Below are positions 53,397 through 62,667 of a stretch of DNA of 64,000 nucleotides, piece by piece (position 1 is the first letter of the stretch; the number at the start of each line of letters is the position of its first letter). The stretch lies in contig NZ_JACAFP010000004.1 in NCBI RefSeq assembly GCF_015354505.1, positions 103,497-167,496 on the forward strand. The letters run 5' to 3'. A model generated the notes under the pieces. It had not been told where the DNA came from. It saw only the letters and a program-made list of their open reading frames with translations, and ran no database searches. The DNA is from Microbacterium sp. UFMG61. GTDB lineage: Bacteria > Actinomycetota > Actinomycetes > Actinomycetales > Microbacteriaceae. A program made the translations under genes and the position numbers.

Positions 53397-54047
53397 ATGG
53401 CCCGCACCACGCGATCCCCCGCCGCGCCCCGCGTCTCCCCTCCCGATCTGCCACCGCAGCTGGACCCGGCCTCGCCCGCCCGCGGGGCGGATCTGCTCGC
53501 CGCACGACTCGATCTCACGGGCACGGTCGATCTCGCCTACGCCTCGCTCGAGCAGTGCACGATCTCCGCAGACGCGGAGTCCGTCGACCTCCAGGGCGCG
53601 ACGATCATCGATGCCGAGATCGTCGGAGCGCGCATCGCATCGCTGCGCCTTCGGGATGCGAGCATCCGCCGCCTGCGGGTCGTCGGAGGGCGCATCGGCA
53701 CGCTGGACCTGAGCGGCGCGCGCATCGACGAGCTCGAGATCGATGACGTGCGCATCGACTACCTGAACCTGGGCGGCGCGCGCGGAGTCGACCTCGAGAT
53801 CTCGAACTGCGGCATCCGCACCCTCGACATGCCGCAGGCCGAACTCACGCGCGTGCGCTTCTCCGAGAGCATCTCGGACGAGGTGGATCCCCGTGGACTG
53901 CGCGCGAAGGACGTCGATCTCCGCGGCCTCGACGCGAGATCGTTCCTCGACGCCAACAGTCTGCGCGGCACGACCCTCAGCAGCTTCCAGGTGCAGCAGC
54001 TCGCTCCACTCTTCGCGGCAGGCCTCGGCATCCAGGTCAGGGACTGA
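53397..54047 (+). CDS. Pentapeptide-like right-handed beta-helix protein
   Basis: A 216-residue soluble protein. After a Pro-rich start (about 1-30) comes a long run of short repeats in which a hydrophobic residue returns every five positions (DLQGATIIDAEIVGARI, LRLRDASIRRLRVVGGRI, LDLSGARIDELEIDDVRI), typical of a four-sided beta-helix like pentapeptide-repeat proteins. Such helices can mimic DNA (Qnr, MfpA) but many have no known role, and this one has fewer strict A(D/N)LXX units. ATG 53397 with a 6-nt-spaced -10 box. Its end overlaps the convergent ATPase gene by 11 nt. Confidence 0.85.
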   Translation: MARTTRSPAAPRVSPPDLPPQLDPASPARGADLLAARLDLTGTVDLAYASLEQCTISADAESVDLQGATIIDAEIVGARIASLRLRDASIRRLRVVGGRIGTLDLSGARIDELEIDDVRIDYLNLGGARGVDLEISNCGIRTLDMPQAELTRVRFSESISDEVDPRGLRAKDVDLRGLDARSFLDANSLRGTTLSSFQVQQLAPLFAAGLGIQVRD

Positions 54048-55545
54048 CGGGACGGTTCGCCTCCAGCAGCTCCCGAGTGAACGGATGCTGCGGGGCCGCG
54101 AACACGTCCGCGACCGCCCCCTGCTCGACGATCACGCCGTCCTGCATCACGAGCACCTCGTCTGCGATCGCACCCACCACATCGAGATCGTGCGACACGA
54201 ACACCATCGTGAGGTGTCGCTCGCGTTGCAGGCGGAGCAGCAGCTGCAGCACGCGTTCGCGCACCGAGGGGTCCAGCGCCGAGACGGGCTCGTCGAGTAC
54301 CAGGACCTCGGGCTCGGCCGCCAGAGCTCGTGCGATCGCCGCACGCTGACGCTGCCCACCCGAGAGCGCGAGAGGCCGCCGGGCGGCCAGCGCCGAGTCG
54401 AGGTCGACCTCGGCGAGGAGTTCCGCGACCCGCGCGGCTCGCCGGTCGCGGGGAACGCCCCCTGCGGCGAGTGCCTCTCGCAGCGATCGTCCGATCGTCC
54501 ACCTCGGGTCGAACGCGCCGAGGGGATTCTGGTGCACGAGCTGCACCCGGTGCCCCCCGATCCAGCGCAGGTCACCGGCGTCCGGCGGTTCGACCCCGAC
54601 GATCATCCGAGCGACAGTGGTCTTACCGGATCCCGACTCCCCCACGATGCCGAGCGTGCGCCCCCGCGGGAGGGCGAACGATGCGTCCTGCACGGCCACG
54701 AGCTCGCCGAATCGCTTGGTCGCCCCCGTTGCGACGAGCACAGGTTCGGCGGAGTCCTCGGTTCCCTCGCGCGGCTCGTGCATGGTCGCGGCGATCAGCT
54801 GACGGGTGTACGCGTGCGCCGGCGCTTCGAGCACCTCGGCGACAGAGCCGGACTCGATCACCGCACCATGGCGCATCACGAGCACGCGATCGGCGATTCG
54901 GCGCACGGCGGCGAAATCGTGGCTGATGAAGACGACCGCGGTCCCCGCATCCGCGATGTCTCGCAGCAGGGTCAGGATGCGCGCCTGCACGGTCGCGTCG
55001 AGCGCCGTGGTCGGCTCATCCGCGACGAGGATGGCCGGATCGGCGGCGATGGCCGAGGCGATCAGCGCCCGCTGCCGGAGCCCGCCGGAGAGCTGATGCG
55101 GGTACTGCCGCGCTCTGCGCTCCGGGTCCGGCATCCAGACACGGCGGAGAAGACCCTGCACGCGCGCACGCACAGCCCCTCGACCCGATGCGAGTCCGTG
55201 GATCCGCAGCGGCTCGGCGATCTCCGATCCCACCCGCTGCAGGGGATCGAGAGAGACGAGAGCATCCTGAGACACCAGTGCGATGCCGGTGCCCCGCACC
55301 GAGCGCCACCGCCGCTCACCGAATCCTTCCACGTCCGTTCCGTCGACGATCAAGCGGTCGAACCGCACCCGTGCCGTCTCGGGGGTCAGGCCCAGCAGCG
55401 CCCGCGCGGTGAGCGATTTCCCCGCCCCGGACTCGCCGACGATCGCGACGCACTCGCCAGGAGACACCGTCATCGAGACTCCGTCGACGACGGGGGCTCC
55501 CCCGAAGTCGATTCGCAGACCGCTCAGCTCCAGCGCCGCGCTCAT
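54037..55545 (-). CDS. Fused double ATPase of a second peptide-type ABC importer
   Basis: A 502-residue DppD-DppF-like fusion. Domain 1: Walker A GESGAGKS (about 36-43), LSGGLRQRA, LVADEPTTALD; domain 2: Walker A GESGSGKT (about 305), HQNPLGAFDP, LSGGQRQRA, VLDEPVSALDP. Unlike the fusion at 1324-3267, it has no cysteine-bearing oligopeptide extension after domain 1; the first domain runs into the second at THEPREGTEDSAEP-like linker (about 265-280). This makes it 145 residues shorter. ATG 55545 overlaps the preceding permease stop (ATGA). Drives the permeases at 55542-57292. Confidence 0.93.
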   Translation of the reverse strand: MSAALELSGLRIDFGGAPVVDGVSMTVSPGECVAIVGESGAGKSLTARALLGLTPETARVRFDRLIVDGTDVEGFGERRWRSVRGTGIALVSQDALVSLDPLQRVGSEIAEPLRIHGLASGRGAVRARVQGLLRRVWMPDPERRARQYPHQLSGGLRQRALIASAIAADPAILVADEPTTALDATVQARILTLLRDIADAGTAVVFISHDFAAVRRIADRVLVMRHGAVIESGSVAEVLEAPAHAYTRQLIAATMHEPREGTEDSAEPVLVATGATKRFGELVAVQDASFALPRGRTLGIVGESGSGKTTVARMIVGVEPPDAGDLRWIGGHRVQLVHQNPLGAFDPRWTIGRSLREALAAGGVPRDRRAARVAELLAEVDLDSALAARRPLALSGGQRQRAAIARALAAEPEVLVLDEPVSALDPSVRERVLQLLLRLQRERHLTMVFVSHDLDVVGAIADEVLVMQDGVIVEQGAVADVFAAPQHPFTRELLEANRPVSP

Positions 55546-56354
55546 GACCGCCGCCCCTCTGCTCTGGCTCGCAGGATACGTCCGACGATCGTGGCGGAGA
55601 TGACCGTGAGGGTGATCGCCAAACCGGGGAACACGGCGATCCACCAGGCCTGACCGAGCACGTTCCGCCCACCCGAGAGCATCAGCCCCCACTCGGGAGT
55701 CGGCTCCGACGGGCCGAGCCCGAGGAAGCTGAGGCCGGCGGCGGCGAGGATGCTGGAGCCGATCCCGATCGTCGCGATCACGCTCAGAGAGCCGATCACC
55801 CCTGGCACCACGTGCCGGACGAATGCCTGTGCCGGACGGACTCCGAGGATGTGCGCGGCTTCGACGTGCTCGGCGCGACGCAGCGTGCGCGTCTGCACCC
55901 GCGCGAGACGGATGTAGACGGGCACAGCCGCAAGAGTCACGGCGATCGCGATGTTCACCGGGCCCGGCCCGAGAACCGCCACCACGACGAGTGCGACGAG
56001 GAACTCCGGAAACGCCATCAGCACGTCGTTCACGCGCATGATCGCCGCGTCGACGCCGCGCGGTGCCAGACCCGCCAGCGCGCCGACGACGAGCCCGGCG
56101 ACGAGCGCGACCCCCGTGGCCAGCAGACCGATGCCGATCGAGCGTCCCGCCCCGTGGACCACCCGTGAGTACACGTCGCGACCACTCTGATCGGTACCGA
56201 ACAGGTGATCGGCACTCGGCGGCAGCAGCGCGGCCCGCACATCGGTCTGGAGGGGGTCATGCGTGGCCAGCAGGCCGGGGAAGACGGCGGCGACAGCGAA
56301 CACCAGCAGCACTGCGGCCGCACACCAGAGCAACACGACCTGAGCGCGCCTCAT
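55542..56354 (-). CDS. ABC transporter permease (DppC-like), second importer
   Basis: A 270-residue permease with N-terminal helix LLWCAAAVLLVFAVAAVFPG, the HLFGTDQSGRDVYSRVVHGA block (about 50-70) and EAAHILGVRPAQAFVRHVVPGV as EAA loop (about 165), then GLSFLGLGPSEPTPEWG, typical DppC. ATG 56354 overlaps the DppB-like stop by 4 nt; its own stop overlaps the ATPase ATG. Partner of the gene at 56351. Confidence 0.94.
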   Translation of the reverse strand: MRRAQVVLLWCAAAVLLVFAVAAVFPGLLATHDPLQTDVRAALLPPSADHLFGTDQSGRDVYSRVVHGAGRSIGIGLLATGVALVAGLVVGALAGLAPRGVDAAIMRVNDVLMAFPEFLVALVVVAVLGPGPVNIAIAVTLAAVPVYIRLARVQTRTLRRAEHVEAAHILGVRPAQAFVRHVVPGVIGSLSVIATIGIGSSILAAAGLSFLGLGPSEPTPEWGLMLSGGRNVLGQAWWIAVFPGLAITLTVISATIVGRILRARAEGRRS

Positions 56355-57292
56355 CGGACGCCCTCGCCGTCGCGTCGCAGACGGGGATCGATGATGGGAT
56401 GCAGCAGCTCGACGACGAGGTTGACGATGACGAACACGATCGCGCTGAGCAGGATGATGCCCGTGATCACGGGCAGGTCGCGATTGGTGATGGCGGCGAG
56501 CGTGACCCGGCCGAGCCCGGCCCGCGCGAAGACCGTCTCGACGAGCACCGCTCCCCCGAGCACCGATCCGGTGAGGTAGGCGGCGAGCGTGATCGCGTTC
56601 GCCCCGCCGTGCCTCAGGCCGTGTCGGAGCGTGAACCACGACGGACCTGCTCCGCGCGCACGCACGGTCTCGGCGAACGGCATCCGCTCGGCCTGCACGA
56701 GTCCGTCGCGCAGCACCTGGCTCAGGAGCGCCGCGACGGGCAGGGCGAGAGTGATCGCCGGAAGGACGATCGTCGCGGGGTTGCGGGCCCCGGAGACGGG
56801 GAACCACCCGAGTCCGAAGGCGAAGACGCTGAGCAGGATCAGCCCGATCCAGAACACCGGAGACGACAGGATGACGAGCTCGACGCCCGCAGCGACCGCA
56901 CGCCCGGCCTGACCGCGGACGAGCAGCGCGACGGCCACTGCCAGCAGCACGGCGATCACGAGGGCGAGGGCGGAGAGCTGCAGCGTCGAACCGAGTTGAC
57001 GGCCGATGACCTCGGTCACCGGCATCCGCAGCTGGTAGGACTCGCCCAGGTCCCCACGAGCGAGCTGCCCGATGAAGGCGATGTACTGTTCGAGCGGCGG
57101 GCGATCGAGTCCCAGCTCGGCGCGGATGCCGTCCTTGACGGCATCTGAGACCTGAGCCTGGGGGCCGAGCATCACCGATACCGGATCGCCGGGTATCACG
57201 CGGAACGCGAGGAACACCAGCGTCGCCGCTCCCCACAGCACGACCACGACCGACGCCACGAGACCGGCGATGCGGAGGAGCGCTGCCTTCAC
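56351..57292 (-). CDS. ABC transporter permease (DppB-like), second importer
   Basis: A 313-residue permease. Start VLWGAATLVFLAFRVIPGDP (about 18-37) and GDLGESYQLRMPVTEVI (about 85-101) are the DppB N-terminal marks; EAA loop about 205-235 (FAETVRARGAGPSWFTLRHGL); end HPIIDPRLR. GTG 57292 is the longest start and begins at the first helix. It comes 100 nt after the binding-protein gene; that gap holds no hairpin that I could support. Confidence 0.93.
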   Translation of the reverse strand: MKAALLRIAGLVASVVVVLWGAATLVFLAFRVIPGDPVSVMLGPQAQVSDAVKDGIRAELGLDRPPLEQYIAFIGQLARGDLGESYQLRMPVTEVIGRQLGSTLQLSALALVIAVLLAVAVALLVRGQAGRAVAAGVELVILSSPVFWIGLILLSVFAFGLGWFPVSGARNPATIVLPAITLALPVAALLSQVLRDGLVQAERMPFAETVRARGAGPSWFTLRHGLRHGGANAITLAAYLTGSVLGGAVLVETVFARAGLGRVTLAAITNRDLPVITGIILLSAIVFVIVNLVVELLHPIIDPRLRRDGEGVR

Positions 57293-57392
57293 CGTTCTCG
57301 CCCTCTCGAAGACTCCTGGGCGCCCCTCGGCTCGCGGCGCTCGCTCAGGAACGATATCGCGCGGCAGCGAAGGGCGCTCGACGGCGCAGGCG

Positions 57393-59003
57393 TCAGCCGA
57401 CGCTCACGTCGTAGAACAGGGGGCGCCCGTACAGGTCGTAGTCGAGACCGCTGACGCGCTCACCCACGGCGGTGATGGCCGACGGGCTGTAGAGCGGCAC
57501 GATGGCCGTGTACCGGGCGTTCCACTCCTGGAGCTGCGTGTAGATCTCATCACGCTGGGCCTGATCGCTCGACGCGACGGCCTGATCGAGCAGCGTGTCG
57601 ATCTCGGGGTCCGTGACCTGCGAGGCGTTCTGGAATCCGTCGGTGTGCAGGTGTGCGCGCAGGAAGTCGGGGTCGACACCCGAGAAGCCCCAGTCCGTGA
57701 GGTCGAAGGTCTTCGGACCGTACTGCTCGTTGTACGCCCCGGGCTCGAGCACCTCGCGGACGACTTCGAAGCCGATCCCCTTCAGGTCCGACTGGATGGC
57801 GTTCGCGAGAGCCGCCTTGTCGTCGGGAACCGGCGTCCAGGCGATCCAACGCGCGGAGAGGCGCTGCCCGTCCTTCATGCGGATGCCGTCGCTGTCGCGC
57901 TGCGTCCAGCCCGCCTCGTCGAGCAGTGCGCTCGCCGCGTCCTGATCGAAGGCCCACGTGCCTTCGAGCGATGCGTCGTATCCGGGAGTGGTCGACCCGA
58001 GCACGCTCCACGCACGGGGGAACTGGTCGAAGAAGATCTCCTCGACCGCCGCATCGATGTCGATCCCGCGCGCGAACGCCTGACGCACCTTCTCGTCGGC
58101 GAAGACGCCGTACTTCTCGTTGAGGTACAGCGAGTACGGCAGCCCCGGGTACTCGATCGAATCGACCGTGATGCCGTCGCCGAGGTCTCCCGCGAGGTTC
58201 GGCGGGATGTTGCTCGCGAGATCCGCCTCACCGCTCTGCACGACGCCGGTGCGCACGGAGGCCTCCGGCTGGATCTCGACGCGCAGCGTCTCGACCTTCG
58301 GCGCGTCCTCGCCGTGCGGGCCCCAGGCGTAGTCGTCGTTTCGGGCGTAGACGAGCTCCTGATCCGGCGTGTACTCGGTCAGCTCGTACGGACCCGTGCC
58401 GACGGTGACGCCGGGGCCCCCGGCCTTCAGCTGATCGGCAGACTCGGCGAGCACCGCAGGCGAGTAGAAGCCGAGCTGCGGTGTGCTGGCCGCCTGCAGG
58501 AACGGCGCGTAGGGCTGTGTGAAGCTCACCTTCACGGTGTGCTCATCGACGACCTCGGTGCCCTCGTAGAAGTCAGCGCCGAGCATCGCCGCGGCCTGGG
58601 CCGACTCCGTCTCGGGGTCCACGATGCGATCGAAGTTGGCCTTGACCGCCTCGGCATCGAACGGCTCGCCGTCGGTGAACGTGACGTCGTCACGGAGCAC
58701 GAAGGTGTACTCGGTGCTGTCGTCCGACACGGTCCATTCCTTCGCCAGCCACGGAGTGAACGAGCCGTCGTCCTCCTGGAACACCAGCGAGTCCAGTACT
58801 GCGCGCTGCACCATGCCCGAGACGTCGAGCTGGCTCACCTGCGGATCCATGTGCCCCGCCGACAGGTTCGCACCCTCGATCGACCAGACGAGCTCGCCGC
58901 CGTCGGAATCGGATGCGGGAGCGGCGCAGGAGCTGAGCAGAAGTGCGGACGCGGCGACGACGGCGCTGATCGGCAGAGCGCGGCGCAGGAGGGAGGCAGG
59001 CAT
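57393..59003 (-). CDS. ABC transporter substrate-binding lipoprotein (SBP family 5), second importer
   Basis: A 536-residue lipoprotein with lipobox LLLSSC at Cys26. Family-5 marks: LAKEWTVSDDSTEYTF, VTFTDGEPFDAEAVKANFDRI, GTGPYELTEY and VRQAFARGIDIDAAVEEIFF. The PGLPYSLYLNEKYGVFADE stretch recalls the TIGR04028 (KPN_01854) group of uncharacterised actinobacterial and enterobacterial binding proteins. ATG 59003 with GAGG 7 nt upstream; the frame open to 59390 is not coding. First gene of the import operon running down to 54037. Its promoter region holds an inverted repeat. Ligand unknown. Confidence 0.93.
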   Translation of the reverse strand: MPASLLRRALPISAVVAASALLLSSCAAPASDSDGGELVWSIEGANLSAGHMDPQVSQLDVSGMVQRAVLDSLVFQEDDGSFTPWLAKEWTVSDDSTEYTFVLRDDVTFTDGEPFDAEAVKANFDRIVDPETESAQAAAMLGADFYEGTEVVDEHTVKVSFTQPYAPFLQAASTPQLGFYSPAVLAESADQLKAGGPGVTVGTGPYELTEYTPDQELVYARNDDYAWGPHGEDAPKVETLRVEIQPEASVRTGVVQSGEADLASNIPPNLAGDLGDGITVDSIEYPGLPYSLYLNEKYGVFADEKVRQAFARGIDIDAAVEEIFFDQFPRAWSVLGSTTPGYDASLEGTWAFDQDAASALLDEAGWTQRDSDGIRMKDGQRLSARWIAWTPVPDDKAALANAIQSDLKGIGFEVVREVLEPGAYNEQYGPKTFDLTDWGFSGVDPDFLRAHLHTDGFQNASQVTDPEIDTLLDQAVASSDQAQRDEIYTQLQEWNARYTAIVPLYSPSAITAVGERVSGLDYDLYGRPLFYDVSVG

Positions 59004-59054
59004 GGGGATCCTCGAGAGGGAAGGAGGGGGACGACGCAGAAGCGCGTCGATTTC

Positions 59055-59074
59055 TTGGACTCGATCCAATTCTA
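59055..59074 (-). promoter_or_regulatory. Putative promoter -10 and operator of the second importer
   Basis: TAGAAT (59074-59069, minus strand) is a good -10 box, and right behind it TTGGA-5 nt-TCCAA (59069-59055) is a perfect inverted repeat over the expected transcription start. This looks like a repressor site. No regulator gene is adjacent. Confidence 0.45.
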
Positions 59075-59123
59075 CGTCCTGGTCGCGCGTACAGGCGCGA
59101 TACGACATATCGCAGGGCCCTCC

Positions 59124-59129
59124 TATACT
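59124..59129 (+). promoter_or_regulatory. -10 box TATACT of the small lipoprotein gene
   Basis: TATACT about 30 nt before the GGAGGGG ribosome site of the next gene; close to consensus. Confidence 0.5.
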
Positions 59130-59157
59130 GCGAAGACACCGGCGGAGGGGGAACAGT

Positions 59158-59697
59158 GTGCGAGGGGCTTTCCGAGCAGGTTCGTCTGCACTCGAAGATC
59201 GCACGGGTCGAGCGTTGATGGGCTCACACCGCGATGGTCGGCGCACCATCCCGGGAGTCGGGGCGGGATTCACCGCCGTCGCGCTCGCGCTGACGCTGAG
59301 CGGGTGCGGAGTGGTGCTCAAGGAGGTGTCGGACGGAGAGTTCGCGGAGACCGTTCCCGCAGCGCTCGCCGAGTCCGATCGAGGTGTCACAGACTCTTAT
59401 GCGGCGAAGGGCCTCGACGGCTTCACTTTCTATCTGAGTGTCGGGATCGATGTGGATCGGGAGACCGTCGACGCGGATGACCTCGCGGGCTTCCTTCGAG
59501 CGATCCTGGAGAGCAACGATCTGCCGACAGACGAAGTTCGTCTGAGAGTGCAGAATGCGGAGGGAGATTTCCTCGATCTCGAAGCGATCGCTCTGGAGGC
59601 AGCGCCGGATGTCGAGCTGTTCGGCTCCTCCGACACGACACTGCTGGTCGACAACGAGCAGGCCATCGAGATCGTCAAGGCGGTCTGGGGCGATTAG
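59158..59697 (+). CDS. Hypothetical lipoprotein
   Basis: Not a recognised family. A lipobox LTLSGC closes a hydrophobic run (FTAVALALTLSGC), then a 130-residue acidic domain with alternating strands (GLDGFTFYLSVGIDVDRE, LRVQNAEGDFLDLEAIALEAAP, SSDTTLLVDNEQAIEIVKAVW), rather like small surface domains. Start: GTG 59158 has a strong ribosome site (GGAGGGG) and gives 179 residues; ATG 59218 gives a more normal signal peptide (159 residues, Cys30) but no ribosome site. It precedes valS in the same direction; its TAG stop forms the start of the likely valS -10 box. Confidence 0.72.
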   Translation: MRGAFRAGSSALEDRTGRALMGSHRDGRRTIPGVGAGFTAVALALTLSGCGVVLKEVSDGEFAETVPAALAESDRGVTDSYAAKGLDGFTFYLSVGIDVDRETVDADDLAGFLRAILESNDLPTDEVRLRVQNAEGDFLDLEAIALEAAPDVELFGSSDTTLLVDNEQAIEIVKAVWGD

Positions 59698-59700
59698 ACT
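59695..59700 (+). promoter_or_regulatory. Candidate valS -10 box TAGACT
   Basis: TAGACT whose first three bases are the stop codon of the lipoprotein gene; about 65 nt before the valS ATG. Same hexamer and same stop-codon overlap as at proB/proA. Confidence 0.4.
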
Positions 59701-59765
59701 GAGGGGCACAACCCACACTCAGGCACGCTCACACAGTGCCGCATACATCGCTCGAGGAGACCTCC

Positions 59766-62360
59766 ATGTCTGTGATTCCCGACAAGCCCGTGCTCGAAGG
59801 CCTCGAAGCGAAGTGGGGTGAGTCGTGGTCCGAGCAGGGCACCTACCTGTTCGACCGACTCCGCGCCGCACAGTTCGGCCGTGAGGGTGTGTACTCGATC
59901 GACACTCCCCCGCCCACGGCATCCGGCAGCCTGCACATCGGCCACGTGTTCTCGTACACCCACACCGACGTCAAGGCGCGCTTCGAGCGCATGCGCGGCA
60001 AGAACGTGTTCTACCCGATGGGCTGGGACGACAACGGCCTGCCCACCGAGCGCCGGGTGCAGAACTACTACGGCGTGCGCTGCGATCCGACCCTCCCGTA
60101 CCAGACCGACTTCACGCCGCCCTTCGAGGGTGGGGACAACAAGTCGAGCCGCGCTGCCGACCAGGTGCCGATCAGCCGTCGCAACTTCATCGAGCTGTGC
60201 GAGCGTCTGACCATCGAGGATGAGAAGCAGTTCGAAGCCCTGTTCCGCCAGCTCGGCCTCTCGGTCGACTGGACCCAGACGTACCGCACGATCTCCGACG
60301 ACACTATCCGTCAGAGCCAGCTCGCGTTCCTGCGCAACCTCGAGCGCGGCGAGGCCTATCAGTCGCTCGCACCCACCCTGTGGGACATCGACTTCCGCTC
60401 GGCGATCGCTCAGGCGGAACTCGAGGATCGCGACCAGCAGGCCGCCTATCACACGATCGATTTCCCCTTCTCCGACGGCTCCGGCTCGATCACGATCGAG
60501 ACGACCCGCCCCGAGCTTCTGCCCGCGTGCATCGCGATCGTGACGCACCCCGAGGGGCCGCACAAGCACCTCATCGGCACGAAGGTGCGCACGCCGTTCT
60601 TCGGCGCCGAGATCGAGATCCACGGACACCACCTCGCCCAGCCCGACAAGGGTACGGGCGCGGCCATGGTCTGCACCTTCGGCGACGTGACCGACATCAT
60701 CTGGTGGCGCGAGCTGCGCACGACGACCGGCGCCGACCTGCCGAACATGACCACGATCGGCCTCGACGGGCGCTTCCTGCCCACCGCTCCGTCGATCGTC
60801 GCGAACGCCGAGGCCATCGACTGGTACGCGTCCGAGCTCGCCGGCAAGACCGTGTTCTCGGCCCGCAAGGCGATCGTCGAGAAGCTGCAGGAGACCGGCG
60901 ACATGACCGCGGTCGGCAAGCCGTTCAACCACGCGGTGAAGTTCTTCGAGAAGGGCGACCGTCCTCTCGAGATCGTTTCGACGCGCCAGTGGTACATCCG
61001 CAACGGCGCCCGCGACGCGAAGCTCCGCGACGAGCTGCTCGCCCACGGCACCGAGCTGGCCTGGCACCCGGAGTTCATGCGTGTACGGTACGAGAACTGG
61101 GTCGGCGGCCTCACCGGTGACTGGCTGGTGTCGCGTCAGCGCTTCTTCGGCGTGCCGATCCCCCTCTGGTACGGACTCGACGAGAACGGCGAGCGCGACT
61201 ACGACCGCGTCCTCTCCCCCGACCACGCATCTCTGCCCATCGATCCGACCACCGATGTGCCGGCGGGGTACACCGAGGATCAGCGTGGTGTGGCCGGCGG
61301 ATTCGAGGCCGAAGCAGACATCCTCGACACGTGGGCGACCTCCTCGCTGACTCCGCAGCTCGCCGGCGGCTGGCAGCGCGACGAGGAGCTCTGGCAGCTC
61401 ACGGCTCCGTTCGACCTGCGCCCGCAGGGACAGGACATCATCCGCACCTGGCTCTTCTCGACCATGCTGCGCTCGACTCTCGAAGACGGTCGTTCGCCGT
61501 GGCGCAACGCCGCGATCTCCGGCTTCATCGTCGACCCGGACCGCAAGAAGATGTCGAAGTCGAAGGGCAACGTCGTGACCCCGGCGGACATCCTCGACAC
61601 CCATGGATCGGATGCGGTGCGCTACTGGGCCGCCTCCAGCCGGCTCGGCATGGACGCCGCCTTCGATCCGCAGAACCCGACGCAGGTGAAGATCGGTCGC
61701 CGTCTGGCGATCAAGGTGCTCAACGCCGCGAAGTTCGTGCTGTCGTTCCCGGTCCCCGAGGGCGCTCAGGTCACGCACGCGCTCGATGCATCGATGCTGA
61801 CGGCTCTCGACGCCGTGGTCGTCGAGGCGACGAAGGCCTTCGAGAACTACGACCAGGCCAAGGCACTCGAGGTCACCGAGGCGTTCTTCTGGACCTTCTG
61901 CGACGACTACCTCGAGCTCGTCAAGGAGCGCGCGTACAACCAGAACGACACAGGCCAGGCATCCGCCGCGCTCGCGTTGCGCCTGGCACTGTCGACGCTG
62001 CTGCGACTGCTCGCCCCGATCATCTCGTTCGCGACCGAAGAGGTCTGGTCGTGGTTCGAAGAGGGCTCCGTGCACACCGCCGCCTGGCCCGAGCCCCTCG
62101 GGATCGAGGGCGATACCGCTGTGCTGTCGGCAGCGAGCGAGGCGCTGATCGGCATCCGCCGCGCCAAGACCGAGGCGAAGGCGTCCCAGAAGACGCCGGT
62201 CTCGCGCGCGGCCATCGCAGCGCCGGCTGCCAAGCTCGAGTCGCTGCAGGCGGCAGCAGACGATCTCCGCGCCGTGGGCCGGATCGCCGAGCTCGAGTTC
62301 ACCGAGGCCGAGGCGTTCGCGGTCACCGCGATCGAGCTCGCGCCCGTCGAGGGCGCCTGA
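59766..62360 (+). CDS. valS: Valyl-tRNA synthetase
   Basis: An 864-residue class I synthetase charging tRNA-Val. HIGH motif PTASGSLHIGHVFSYTHTD near 55-73 (shortened: SGSLHIGHVFSY), GWDDNGLPTERRVQN following, CP1 editing (TTRPELLPACIAIV, about 255) and [16 protein letters not shown] near 595. Shorter than the E. coli enzyme (951 aa), with a reduced C-terminal coiled coil. ATG 59766 has GAGGAGACCTCC before it; the upstream ATG at 59736 is less likely. Its stop shares one base with the next start (TGATG). Confidence 0.97.
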   Translation: MSVIPDKPVLEGLEAKWGESWSEQGTYLFDRLRAAQFGREGVYSIDTPPPTASGSLHIGHVFSYTHTDVKARFERMRGKNVFYPMGWDDNGLPTERRVQNYYGVRCDPTLPYQTDFTPPFEGGDNKSSRAADQVPISRRNFIELCERLTIEDEKQFEALFRQLGLSVDWTQTYRTISDDTIRQSQLAFLRNLERGEAYQSLAPTLWDIDFRSAIAQAELEDRDQQAAYHTIDFPFSDGSGSITIETTRPELLPACIAIVTHPEGPHKHLIGTKVRTPFFGAEIEIHGHHLAQPDKGTGAAMVCTFGDVTDIIWWRELRTTTGADLPNMTTIGLDGRFLPTAPSIVANAEAIDWYASELAGKTVFSARKAIVEKLQETGDMTAVGKPFNHAVKFFEKGDRPLEIVSTRQWYIRNGARDAKLRDELLAHGTELAWHPEFMRVRYENWVGGLTGDWLVSRQRFFGVPIPLWYGLDENGERDYDRVLSPDHASLPIDPTTDVPAGYTEDQRGVAGGFEAEADILDTWATSSLTPQLAGGWQRDEELWQLTAPFDLRPQGQDIIRTWLFSTMLRSTLEDGRSPWRNAAISGFIVDPDRKKMSKSKGNVVTPADILDTHGSDAVRYWAASSRLGMDAAFDPQNPTQVKIGRRLAIKVLNAAKFVLSFPVPEGAQVTHALDASMLTALDAVVVEATKAFENYDQAKALEVTEAFFWTFCDDYLELVKERAYNQNDTGQASAALALRLALSTLLRLLAPIISFATEEVWSWFEEGSVHTAAWPEPLGIEGDTAVLSAASEALIGIRRAKTEAKASQKTPVSRAAIAAPAAKLESLQAAADDLRAVGRIAELEFTEAEAFAVTAIELAPVEGA

Positions 62361-62575
62361 TGCAGCTGGGCACGCGGTGGGCTACCGGGTCCGAGCCGCC
62401 GGCATCCGTACCCGCAGCCTTGCGACCATCGATCGCCGAAGTGGAATCCCATGGCCTTGACGGCCATTGGACTCTGACCTGGCTCGAGGGTCGCGCGATC
62501 GCCGAACTCGACGCCGGCTGGGAGGTCGTGCAGACCTCGACGGGTGACGTGATCGCCCGTCCGTTTGAGGACTGA
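62360..62575 (+). CDS. Small conserved protein coupled to valS (71 aa)
   Basis: No recognised domain. A 71-residue soluble protein: MQLGTRWATGSEPPASVPAAL, then IAEVESHGLDGHWTLTWLEGRAIAELDAGWEV (given in part: HWTLTWLEGRAIAELDAG), VVQTSTGDVIARPFED, suggesting a compact beta-rich fold. The ATG shares its A with the valS stop, so the protein must be made with valS. Followed by a strong terminator. Function unknown. Confidence 0.8.
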   Translation: MQLGTRWATGSEPPASVPAALRPSIAEVESHGLDGHWTLTWLEGRAIAELDAGWEVVQTSTGDVIARPFED

Positions 62576-62591
62576 TCGACCCGTTGCGGTC

Positions 62592-62638
62592 ATGATCGAG
62601 ACCCTCCGCTGCCCTGGGCGACGGAGGGTCTCGATCAT
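62592..62638 (+). terminator. Terminator after the valS unit
   Basis: ATGATCGAGACCCTCCG / CGGAGGGTCTCGATCAT, a perfect 17-bp stem with a 13-nt loop; no clear T run. Confidence 0.7.
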
Positions 62639-62655
62639 CGTGGACTGCTGATCAT

Positions 62656-62661
62656 TAGGCT
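62656..62661 (+). promoter_or_regulatory. -10 box TAGGCT of the M3 peptidase gene
   Basis: TAGGCT, spacer CGACCC, ATG at 62668; leaderless geometry. Confidence 0.5.
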
Positions 62662-62667
62662 CGACCC

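Noticed and set aside
53120-53524. A 134-codon minus-strand frame reaching into the beta-helix gene
   Set aside because: Its first part is antisense to a real gene; only the last 30-odd codons could matter and are discussed as a possible micro-peptide.
59694-62075. A 793-codon minus-strand open frame
   Set aside because: Antisense of valS, which has intact HIGH and KMSKS motifs.
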